Shown here: positions 25,188 to 36,500 of the stretch, one piece after another
How positions within the stretch are numbered: the stretch's first letter is position 1
Layout of the letters: each line of letters starts with the position of its first letter
DNA from: Rotaria sordida
Lineage: Eukaryota; Rotifera; Eurotatoria; Philodinida; Philodinidae
Assembly (NCBI GenBank): GCA_905250125.1
Contig: CAJNOL010000263.1
Location: forward strand, 115,148 to 179,147
Direction: 5' to 3'
Length of the DNA: 64,000 bases
Translations under genes and position numbers: made by a program
The notes under the pieces: model-generated
Database searches by the model: none
Seen by the model: the letters and a program-made list of their open reading frames with translations, nothing else
What the model was told of the DNA's origin: nothing

Positions 25188-25748
25188 ATGGTCCAACGAT
25201 TAACTTATCGTCGTCGTTTATCATACAATACAAAATCAAATCGGGTTAAAATGTATGTTTTCTTCTTTTTTAATTTATTTTATTTAAATTTTTAATCTAT
25301 TAATTTATAGTGTGAAAACACCCGGTGGTAAATTAACATATCAATATGTTAAAAAACGAGGAGCAGTCCCTAAATGTGGCGATTGTAAAGTCGAATTACC
25401 AGGAGTAAAATTTTGATCCATGAAATGATTGATTATTATTTAATTTATTATTTAGATAAAAGCATCTCGTCCAAAACAACGTATGACAATGACGAAACGA
25501 TTAAAAACTGTTTCACGTACATATGGAGGTTCACGATGTGCTAAATGCGTTCGTCTTCGGTAAAAACAAAGATATTAAAATATTTTTTATTTTTCTATAA
25601 TTAATTGAATTTTTTATGTTTTAGTATTGTTCGAGCTTTTCTTATTGAAGAACAACGTATTGTTGCTATGGTTATGAAATCGAAAAAAGTAACTGGTCCA
25701 ACAGAAACAACAGCAACAACACAACCAACAAGCCAAAAAACGAAATAA
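25188..25748 (+). CDS. RPL34: 60S ribosomal protein L34 (eL34)
   Basis: Four exons (25188-25252, 25311-25404, 25456-25559, 25625-25748) separated by introns of 51-65 bp join without frame error into 128 residues, close to the usual 115-120. MVQRLTYRRRLSYNTKSN opens the protein. The two zinc-binding CxxC pairs are CGDC (in the segment PKCGDCKVELPG) and CAKC (in GGSRCAKCVRLR), and the conserved RIVRAFLIEEQ block follows. A Thr-rich tail of about 20 residues is longer than in vertebrates. eL34 is a structural protein of the large cytosolic ribosomal subunit. The poly-A-rich leader before the ATG and the shared short upstream region with TPGS1 suggest a compact housekeeping promoter. Confidence 0.97.
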
Positions 25749-26337
25749 AACATAAGTTTTATTGTTTTTTCACTTGGCAATTATTATTATTTTGTTTTGT
25801 GATGTTACATCTCTCTTCTTTTAACATCTTTTATTGCCAACTTGATATTGGAAAAATATAAAGAGAGAAAAAAAAAGAAAGAATAAAAAATAATAAAACG
25901 AACATCAAATAATGAAATTATTTTGAATTGCAATAGTCATTGTAATATAACCGCAATTGTTTAATGAATAAGTTTTTCGATTTAAAAATGAACATTACTT
26001 ATTGTTCATTATCATAACTGAATATAAGATCTGTGATTTACTCATATTTTCTGTTCCCAAATGGAGAACATCTATGTTTTTTTTTGAAGGAGCACAGAAT
26101 TATAGTACGTTGTACAATAATCACAAACTCTGGGAAGACCAACTCGATCTTCGGAGCAGCGCCATTCCTATGCTGAATACAACAGTGTATCATATAGAAT
26201 TAATAGGTAGTTTTTATTTAACTATATATAAAATATTGGATACAAAAGAGTCAAAGAAATTGTAATAACTATTTAAGATAATTTTATTTAATTATTTGGT
26301 GATTATCATAAAAGCATGTTTTTTGATTTATCTAAAT

Positions 26338-26500
26338 AATACACTAGAATTAGACATGAACGGAACCAATCGTTTTTGGTCCCGGTGGAACTAGGATTAT
26401 CTTTTTCGTATCTATTTAGAACATATAAGTCATGATAATATGATGTCCGACGCAAGTTTTACATGGCTGTAAAAGGTATCGTTTCAAATAAAAAAGTGTC
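26338..26500. repeat. Short patch with GGTCCCGG/GGAACC motifs
   Basis: CACTAGAATTAGACATGAACG followed by GGAACCAATCGTTTTTGGTCC resembles one end of the element at 45555-45905 (CACTAGACTAGAGATGTGCG, then AAACCAATTTT). It is probably a truncated or very diverged copy of the same element. Confidence 0.4.
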
Positions 26501-28142
26501 GGTCCCCACATCTAATTAGAAATCATTTGGGAAGTTTTATTTATTCAAATTTTAGAAATAAAAAAGTTTATTTCAATCACCAAACATTAGATAAATTCGA
26601 TTGAAAATATTTAAATTTGAAGAACTACTATAAATAGTCTTGTCAATCTCATCTATACAAATGAAATAATTTCCAGCAGATATCAATTATTTATCTAATT
26701 AAACAGATAAAAAAATCAACACATTTCACGGATTTAATCAAAAGAAAAAGTTCATTCTTAACAATTTCGTTTTGAATAAGATTTAATATATCAATGAGTG
26801 AATATTAAAAAAAATTAACAACTATCCAGATCTTCTCCATTGTCGTTTCTAAGATGAAATAGACATGCATATCTAAGCTATTATTAAAGATTTTCTACAT
26901 CAAACAGTAATGAAATTCTAAAAAAACTAATTGAAGCAATCATTCTATAATAATACTTGATAGAAACAAATAATGAATCACTTCTGACAATATAATATTG
27001 CTGTTCTAATTTATATTCGTTCAATCATTTTGAAAGAATAGTACATGGTATAGTATGAACGAATTTAATAATTAGTCACATTCTTATCAGGGGTGTAGGA
27101 CTTCCTGATGGTATTAAAAAAAAATAAAGGCTTGCTAGAATGAAAATACATAATTTCTTGATTTTACATATTTCTCATTAACAATTTTTTAGTATAATTT
27201 ATGCAACTCGGATAATGTCGATTGATTAAATATGGTTATTGACAAAGGGATCAATAGGATAACTGTCTTAATCTTGAAAAATTTCCGTTTTTCTCTAGCA
27301 TTTTATTGGTTGCTTTTGCTCATCAATTCCTAAAAACATGCTCAATCCCTGCTCTCCCAAAATTCGGTCATTTATAGCAAAAAACTTTTCAAGTCATTAC
27401 CCTCGTCTAATCCTGATGACCTCGAAATACTCCTGGTTATTGAAGAACATATTATTTATTCTTTTTAAGTTTGTTTATTCAATTCCATTTTATTTCGTCA
27501 CGTAATTTTAACATCATTCAACAAAAAAAAAGGTCAGATGACATGTTGTTTTTAAGTATATCTTTTGTCACCACATTCAAGAATTTCTAAGTTTACCTAG
27601 TCACGTAAAAGTTTTGCGTTAAATGTCTTTAGTATCGTAACGAGTATAATAAAATATTCAAGATAAAAGAAAAAGTAAAAAGTAAATTTTATATGAGCAC
27701 ACTCGAATGAATAAAAACAAGATGACATTTGTTTTTTTCTTGTTGAATATTCAAACATAATTAAAAAAATAATAAAATACATTAACATACTAATGCACAA
27801 TGATCGTTCTGACAATAGTATTTGTTATATAACACAGATGTTGTGATATTTTCATACTCTGCCGTGCTTCATTGGATCGGATAAGGCAGGATGCTCTCCA
27901 AAATCAATACCCTGTCTTGATGTATTTTTCAATCGAGTTCAAAAGATAGTAACGTTAAAAAGTACGTCTTCAACGCACTGATACATTTGTTAAATCATTA
28001 TTTTCAAGATGAAATCTTTGGTTTTTTTTCAATAAAAATTGCTTTAATTGTTCAGGATTATAAGAATTTGAAGAATGTGAACATCGACAAGACTAGGTGG
28101 AAGCAAATTTGATGTGTACAATTAAGATTAACAGCAGACAGT

Positions 28143-28730
28143 CACTAATGAAAGAACTACCAGAAGTGATATCTCGCATTTGAGATGGGATCAGTCATTA
28201 CGTAGGACCTGCTGGGACTAGAAGGATTCTTCCTTATGAGCTACGTTTTTGGAGTTATGACCGTTACACTGGATTTTTTACCTTTGGCATAGTATTTATA
28301 AAAAATTCGGACAAACGAATTGTGATCTAAAACGTTGCCTATAAACAACTCCCGAAGTCAATAGAATCTCTAAAGAAAAATTTCAGTCAAAAAAGAGTGG
28401 TCTCTTCTAGAGATATCAGATGTGCAATAAAAACAGACCATAGTTTTTTGTGGATGCGATATCTTGAGAAGAGATCACTCATTTTGTTTGAAGTTTTTAT
28501 AATGTCCTATTGACTTCAAAAGCTCTCTATAGGGAACGTTTTAGGTCATAATTCGTTTCTCCGGATTTTTTATAAATACCGTGCCAAAGGTAGAAAAATC
28601 CAGTGTAATGGTCATAACTTCAAATGGGCAACATATGCGGAAGAATCCTTCTAGTTTCAACAGGTCCTACGCAATGACTAGGGTCCTATCTCATATGCGA
28701 CGTATCACCTCGAGTGGTTCCCTCGTAAGT
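28143..28730. repeat. 590 bp fold-back element
   Basis: The left arm (from CACTAATGAAAGAACTACC) pairs with the complement of the right arm (CACTTACGAGGGAACCACT), continuing through GTGATA, ACGTAGGACCTG/GCGTAGGACCTG and CTAGAAGGATTCTTCC, with inner blocks such as GGTCATAACT and AACGTT. The arms are about 280 bp, roughly 80 percent alike by eye, with the centre near 28430. An outer, weaker inverted match (27845-27895 against 28895-28945, sharing AAGGCAGGAT) may frame it. There is no coding frame. Confidence 0.75.
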
Positions 28731-29556
28731 GTCATCAGCAGAACCAAATGATATAAAACTCATAAGTTAATTTTTTGCGTTAATATGGTAAAAAAAAAAC
28801 GAGAATAAGAAATACAAATACTATTTTTTCTACCATTAGCATTCGAAAAAACTCTGAGTATCAGTTGGTATGGTCACTTGCAGTCTATTTTCGGCACTCC
28901 TGAAGTAAGGCAGAGTTATCCTGCCTTGTGAACATCAGTTATATAAACTTTAGTCAATGTGAAAGTATAATTCGAATTTCATTACTCAATATTCAATTTT
29001 TTTATTTCAATAGAATTACAAATAGATATTTGTTAACTCTATCGCAATGTAAATATTCACTTATAATAAACTTCTTCGTCATTTTTTATTTATTTATCCG
29101 TTTTGCATAATTATGAATTTAATAAACAACATCTAAATACAAGTTGATATTTAAAGTACTTCTTTGATATCTTAATAATCATTTCAAATTAATCATTTAT
29201 TTTCTTTTTGCTTAATCTCGTTGTTAGAGTTTGTCTTTTATGTAAAATTTTGTTCGAGAATAAGCATGACAACAACAATAACAACAACGAAACAAAAAAA
29301 AAAGAAATCACAATTGTACAAAACAACAACAATAATGAGATAAACTAGTGAGAGGCAAAAGGTAACCATTTATACAGGTAAAGAAGGTTGACAATAAAAT
29401 GAATATACATGTAGAATAATGACTAAATCGGATATTAGAAATAAAACTCAAAGCCATAGTGATAGAAACTAATAAACAATAATGAAAAGTGGAATATTTT
29501 CTTATTGATTAATTTTCATTAATAGAAATCCATTTGACGTTTGTTGTTTTTTGGAT

Positions 29557-30419
29557 TTAAGGTAATGGAGTAAAATTAAAACCTTTATCACCTGTATTGT
29601 TTGTAATATTTACTGGAGGACCTTCAGGTACTGGTGGTCCACGATTATTAACACCTACACCTGCTCGTTGAAGCATTTGTTCTAGTGGTGCTCTATAAAA
29701 GAGAAAAAAAGAACAAGAAGATAGATAAATATTTTTGAAATCAAAATTATACTTTTTGCCAACAGCTAACATAAATTGTATAGCTCCATTAACAAGTATG
29801 CAAATAAAACCAAATACAATAGTTGCTGAGTGACATAACATAAGAGGTACAAGAGGTGGTCTAAATAATAATAAAAACTCAAAAAATATTATTTTTATTT
29901 ATTCACAACATACACTGAATAAAGTACAGCCTTTTGCCATGATGGACGTTGTTCAGAAAATTGTGCCATCGGTTGTGTATATTGTACGAATTGACAACAA
30001 ATTGGTACTTCAAACATAATTAATGCAAAGCCAAGAAATCTAATTGATAAATGGAAAAATCAAATCTTATCATATTACGAAAAAAAAAAATATATATATA
30101 TATACGAACATTATTATAATACCAGCAATTATACAGGATGGTGATAGACTCAGTGCTCCAAAAAGCCCACATATCATTGCAACTAATAGAAGAAAAAGAA
30201 AAACAATAATTAAATGAAATAATAATATTTTTGTTTTGAAAATTTACGAATTCCAGAAACAACAGCAACAACTCGTATAAACCAACGAAACCAAAATGTT
30301 GTTCCTTCAGCTTGAGGCTGTTGATTATCAATATTAACAGCCGTTTGAAATGCATTCATTGCTCGTCCAGCATAATTTGCACCTTGTGAAGCTTGATTTG
30401 CAGTCAAATTAAAACTCAT
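29557..30419 (-). CDS. CACFD1: Calcium channel flower homolog
   Basis: Five exons (30248-30419, 30110-30182, 29914-30039, 29753-29860, 29557-29692) join in frame to 204 residues. TTFWFRWFIRVVAVVSGI, CGLFGALSLSPSCIIAG, FEVPICCQFVQYTQ and RPSWQKAVLYS follow the order and spacing of Flower/CACFD1; the distance between the AG and CC positions equals that in the vertebrate protein. Four hydrophobic segments are present. The EVPICCQF segment is the conserved acidic membrane motif. Flower is a small synaptic-vesicle/endocytic membrane protein linked to calcium entry, vesicle retrieval and cell-fitness marking. The C-terminal tail is Pro/Asn-rich and not conserved. The ATG at 30419 gives a soluble N-terminus of about 43 residues, as expected. 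Confidence 0.93.
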
Positions 30420-33062
30420 AGTTCATTCAAATTCAAAGAAAAAATGAATACAAATCTAAATGAAATAATTGTTCTTAAAAATTCATTAATTTATATATAT
30501 ATATTTACTTACAAAGATCGATGACAAATGAAAATTTTTCTCTTTTGTTCGACAATAAGATGTTCGGATATATTATTTTGTTTTTTTTTTGTGATGCGAG
30601 ACAGACCAGCAAATAAACAACAACGTCTTGATATTAACGCGACAGATAGAGTGCGCCACATGATTTGTTTTATCGACATGATGTGTAATGCCTTTTAGTT
30701 TTGTAACAAATCTTAAGACATTGAAAATGAACGATTATCTATAGTCTAGGAATGCATGTCAATCATACTAATCAATATGAAGAACTCTTGATAAATTCGG
30801 AATGAGGTAAATTTCAATAGAATACATTTTTTGATTTGTTTTTGAAAATTTATCAAAGGAAAGCAAGAATAAAAATTATCGAAATATGAAAAGTCATGAC
30901 AATAATATCTAACGATCATTTCAGAATAATGGTTTTTACTCTCAATGTTATCTACTCTACTATGACTAGTGCACAATAGACAAGTTCTATAGAACTAGTG
31001 GCTACGGCGTATTTTCTGTTAAAAAATGCATTTTTTTTTCAATTTTGAGTACTCAATAAAAAGATTGATAGGAGAAAAATGATATTTGTACAAGAAGACT
31101 TTTGATGTAAAGGCATGAAAGGGCTCTTACCCTATACATTTGTCGGAGAAGTTTTTATTTTAAAAATTAACAAACAACATATTATTCTATTCAATTTTTC
31201 GTGCTATTTCCAAAAATGTCCTTATTTTTCTCTTCAAATACTTCTGAGACAAAAGAAAGTGAAAAATTTTTTAAAACTAAGGTCAGTCTCAGTCAGCCAA
31301 AACATATTTCTTAATACCAATTCATTATATTATATTCAACAATTTCAAATGAATTCCACCTGTTTGATTTCTTATGATTAATTCTACATGCCAATAGGTA
31401 AAATCTGGTAAGCAGAACAAAAACGAGAGGAAGGAATGAAACAAAGTATAAAATATAACAAAAAACACTATATCTATTGATTGTCGTATGAACTTCCAAA
31501 TGTTGAAGTTCATTATTGATCGTTACTAAAAAGTTTGTTCCATTGTTTGTGTTTTTTATGTCAGAACAAAATAATAAATAAATAAATTGGTTCGTTGACA
31601 AAAACGAATACCAATACTAATGCACTTTAATCAACATGCATAATTTTATGTATACAATTCAATATATCTCATTATGACAGGAAATCTAGAATTGATGATT
31701 AACAGCTGTCAATGTATAAGAATTTTCAGCAGGACCAGAGTCAAAATTTAAGGATGAAAGAGAGCTCTGAATTAATTCTTTTCTATCAAAAAGTTTAACT
31801 GACTGTCTGCTTAAACATGAAGAAAGTTGACTTTTTAATACGATTTCTTTTGTGATTGAAAAAGATCATCCGTAAACTGATCGATTGATATTCTACCGAT
31901 CTATCATGTTGAATTAAATTCAACTCAATTGCATTGACTTTACTATTGAAAACCATATATCTTTTATAAGTCTTAATATATCGAAAAATTCTTCTTCAAA
32001 CAAATTCTTTTTTTTTACTTGAATTCTATAAAAGATCAGCAATCTCTTATCAATAGCACATACTCGATTTCATGTGATTAAATGTACATGTCAATATATG
32101 ATTTTCTATTAATAACAACAACGATAGCAACGAAGAAAGACGTATAATATAAAAAATCGAGACTATTACATTGAATTACGTCAGGACAATTTTTTCAAGG
32201 AAATGGTCACTAATGCAGAAAATACATCGCATTTGCTGATTAGTTTTTTTAAAAATCTGTATCCTTTCAGACATTCTTTATCTAGTGAGAATGTATAGCA
32301 GAGGTGTCAATTACAGTTGAAAGCCTGCCACGCTCAAAAATTAATTCTACCGTGCTGCGATAGGTAATTAAATGAGTTGTAGCTGTCGCGATGATATTCT
32401 GTATTGAATTAGAACTGTTCCTACTAATTCATGAAATTCATCAAACTGCAGTATGTTACATTTATGAACACTGAAATTTCGGACAAATTTATTTAATTTT
32501 ATAACACCATTAAGAAAAAAGCTGCTAGTGCCACGATGGTACTGATAAAATACCTCTTGTGTCATCGTGATTGTTTTAAAAGCCTGCATTTAGTGCCGGC
32601 ACCACGATGGATATCTCTGATATTGTGATTTATCAAGACCTTGGTTTTTTTATACTATTCATTTAAGAATATGAATGATGACTATTTACTTAACAACAGT
32701 TAATGGTTAAACCTCATCATATGTATTACACAGTGCTTTCGTCACAATTATGTAGTCTACGGAATTTATGTATGTAGAGTTCTGCTAGCAGTTCACATGT
32801 AGCAGAATTCACCGAGAAGCTAATTTTTATTCGTCTGAAGGCTAAATTATTCTTCGTTCTCGACACGAATTATCTGTATATATTTCAATTCTTTCGAACA
32901 ATATTATTTTCAGATATGCATAACTAAAAGGAACAATCAATTCTGTAAATCACAAAAAAAGCACAACTAATAAAATGATTTTTGCAGAAAAAATAATTTC
33001 AGACTACAAAAAAAAATTCATTTCTCTTGCAATAGAAAACGTATTTAGAGGCAGATATGTTG
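30420..33062. other. Intergenic, AT-rich, no gene seen
   Basis: No convincing coding frame on either strand. Two similar short segments, GCTAGTGCCACGATGG (32523-32538) and a relative with GGCACCACGATGG (32599-32611), lie close together. The upstream region of Flower must be near 30420-30500, where a TATATATATATA run occurs. Confidence 0.45.
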
Positions 33063-35679
33063 TTAAAGATTAGCAAGTACACAGATTTCTTGATTGTATA
33101 AATCTCGATTATATATGCGAAATTCATCTATGGCACCTGTAAATGCTCCTGATACAATCGGTATGGGTCCATTTCGACAAGTCAGCGATATAGATGGACC
33201 CAATGGACTATTATTACCCAATGTAATGTATTGTGGATCAGTAATGGTATATGTGGTCAAGCTTGAAGTATTTGTGGAAACAACATTCAATTATCCGTTA
33301 ATATAAAGGTGCATACCATTCGATGTTTCAAATACAACAGTCACATGAGTCCATTTATTTGCTGGCAAGATTGGACCTTTAATACTATGAACAGTTGCAG
33401 AATTTTGCATCCATTGAACTACTAAATAGCCTGTCAATGTAAAAGCAAGAAGATCATAACAGGAACTTCCATTGCCAGTTTGTAAATTCGATACATGAAC
33501 AAGTGAACCTCCACCCGTAAGTGTAGCTGGATTGACCCAAAGTGCAAATGTAAATGGTGGATTGGATGTTTCTATGGATGGAAAACATTCTGCTTGAAAA
33601 TAACTCGTATTTAATGGAAAATATAGAGCTTGTCCAAAATATCCTTGAGATATCGTAGTTGTACCTGATGCTATTCCATTGAAGAGATTAACACTATAAT
33701 CATTGAATGTATCAACTGTATTAAATGGATAATAGGCTGTCAATGTTGCGTCATTATAAATCTGACAAGCACTTCGAACAGCACCAGCTGATATTATAAA
33801 ATGATCAATTCGTCTAGAATTTTGTAAATAGAGTTTAGCATATTTATATTTCGAATTCCACAAATTGTCATAATACCAAAAAAAAAACACGCATTCCAAT
33901 TTTGAGAAACTATTATATAAAGATCACTTAAATGTTTGTTTGAAAACAATTATAATTTTCACGGACAAAAACATTTCTAATTGAACGCTCAATAGTAATG
34001 AGAACAGACAATAATACATGGATACATAGTCGCAAAAAAAAAATACAAATAATTAGTAGCGTATATTCGAGATAATCTTTTAGAATTATATATGAAAATT
34101 ATATTCAATTTGATACATGTTTTGAAGGATGTTATTCATTATTTCACTTGTACTTCACTCATACTTCGAAATACTCGAATTGTGCTCTCTTCTTCTTGCT
34201 CTATGTACATCCATATAAATTTTTTATTTTTCATAACTTTGATCTAGCTATATTTTTCGTAAGTCTACTAATTATTTTCAATAAAATGATCAAAGTACGA
34301 AAATCTTAACAAGAATGTTAGAAGCAAAATCTTTAACAATGCTGACTATAAAAGTACAACTAGTTTTTTATAGTACAGGTGTTATTGAAAATAAAGTTGC
34401 TTTCGTTACCCTTGAAAATAGGATGTTCCATAAGCTGATGATGAACTTTTTCCAATAGTTGTTATTAATCCTGATAAAGTTCCTTGATAAGGAGCAACAA
34501 TACCATTCGACACAGCATCAATAAGACCATTGACATAGATTTGTTGTTGATATCATACTGCATCATAAACAACTGTTAAATGTGTTCAATCTTGGTTTGA
34601 AATTATTCTTGAACCGATTAATGTACTATTAGTATTCATCGAATTAAAAGAAAGTGTAAAACGAGCGTTTCTTAAACTGATTGAAAGACACTTTGAATTT
34701 GAATCACATTGACCAAATATTCCATAGTCACCTAATATGGGAGAACTCGTTGGATACAACCAAACTTGTATAGTAAAACTTCGTTGAGCCAAATCAACAT
34801 TTGGAATTAGAATGTATTGAGAAGAAGAACTGAGACTTAATGCTTGACTACCAACATAAGAATTGGTAGTGTATCCAGGTGTAGAAGAACCCAATGGTAG
34901 TCCTGTTGCATATCCTGTTAAGTCATTTGAATTGCCATCAAAAGGATAGAGAACTGTAACCATCGAAGAACGATAAGATGTTTCTTGACCAATACATGTT
35001 GTATTAGAACAGATCGATTGAGTGATATTAGTAAATGAAGCTAATATCGAAATCGTAAAATATTGTTAATAATTTTCGTTTTCTAATTCTTTACTTACAT
35101 TGTGAATTTGTTCGACTAATGACATATACATAGACAGGTGGAATAATAGTAACAAGAGCTGCGCTAATGATCAGCAGAAAAATAATAGTTAGTTTTAAAA
35201 CAGTCTTTTGTTTTGGAGTCAAGTGACTATACAAAAAAGAAACAATCATTTGTATTATAAGTGACAATTATCCATCTTTTGTTTTTAAATGACAAAAGAT
35301 CAAGAGACAAATATATTTAGTAAAGAAGTAAATACAGTTAACCAAATTAAGATAAATCAATTTTTCAAAACCGTCTACATGATAGATCGATATTGATAAA
35401 TTTGTATTACGTCGAATTTTTTAAAAAATACTTGCCAAGAAAACATATCAATATTGAATTACTCTTTCTAACAGCTTGAACTTTTCATTAGTATGCTATT
35501 AATTAGTTTAGACCAACATCTATTGGTTTAATTAATCACAAAAATAGTTAATCAAGTATTTTTTTTTTGCTAATGAATATGAAGTTTTTCTAACAATTTG
35601 AAATTTCAATGTTGATGGTCATCAATCAAAGACGCCCACATAAAAATCGCATTTTTTGATTTCCTCTCTCCCTCTTGGA

Positions 35680-35970
35680 TGTCTAGTGGAGTCAGTCGGG
35701 TCCCAAATTTTTGGATCTGAACTCGGTTTATTGAACGTTTTTGAGACTCGAATCCGGTCGAACCATATTTTGATACTCTCAATGAAATTTTCTAATGAGG
35801 ATCTGATAGTCACTTCGAAGATGTGAGATGCTGTTTTTTCGGATTTTTGTATTCGGTGACTAGTGCACCCTGCACATTTCTTAGATGACTAGAGCTCATC
35901 AGGTTCAAAATTCTTGGAGTCGGACTCGACCGGGTCCGGAACCAACTCGACGAGCTCTAACGTCCAGTAT
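35680..35970. repeat. GC-richer element with GACTCG/CCGGGTC motifs in the LamG intron
   Basis: TGGATGTCTAGTGGAGTC at the left pairs loosely with the complement of the right end (CTGGACGTTAGAGCTCGTCGA). Inside, GACTCG, CGGGTCC, GGATCTGAACTCGG and variants recur on both strands. The base composition differs from the surrounding intron. It is probably a short non-autonomous element. Confidence 0.5.
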
Positions 35971-36339
35971 AAAAAAGAAACTTTCCAAAACAGTCTGCTG
36001 GTTCAAATATACTGCTTCTTTTTTTTTAAATAACAGTTCATTAAATAAATATATCAAAAATAGAAATGAATAAACATACAACGTATAAACAACAAACAAA
36101 AATCTAATCTAATGTAGAATTTTTGTTTTTTACATACATTGTACTTTAATGCGCAGATTGTAGTAAGAACACAGAATGAAGTTCAATACCAATAGTACTC
36201 AAAAATCTCATATAACTATTTCACAAAATAACTATCTGCTCATGTAGCATAATCTTGAATTATTTCAACATCATAATCATATTCAACTGATTTTCTATTT
36301 AAAAATACTCTTGAAAACAAACAAACTTTGAAAATTTCG

Positions 36340-36500
36340 CTGAAAGTCGTGTGGAAGACAACGGAAAATATGCATGTTAAATGTCTGGACGTCCAGAAAT
36401 GTTTGACTCTTCTTCCTTTCGTCTAAATTTGTCCAGTTTTGACGGACTCTCCTCCGTTCTTTACTTGGACGTCCTTTATGGGATGATCCGTTACGCTGCT
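36340..36500. repeat. Patch with GGACGTCC palindromes
   Basis: TCTGGACGTCCAGA is a perfect 14 bp palindrome at about 36382-36395, and TGGACGTCC recurs near 36466. CGTCT, GACGGA and TCCGTT variants fill the interval. No coding frame is supported. It lies in the same LamG intron as the previous element. Confidence 0.5.

Larger units (their letters stand above)
25749..29556. other. Intergenic, AT-rich, with mobile-element remnants
   Basis: No gene is seen in these 3.8 kb. The stretch near 26045-26180 is locally GC-richer and protein-like on plus but cannot be assigned. A motif-rich patch (GGAACC, GGTCCCGGT) lies at 26345-26480. The large palindrome listed at 28143-28730 is the clearest structure. 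Confidence 0.5.

Noticed and set aside
26002..26265. Plus-strand frame of 87 codons in intergenic DNA
   Set aside because: Locally protein-like, but no splice partners, no family and AT-rich surroundings; kept only as a remark.
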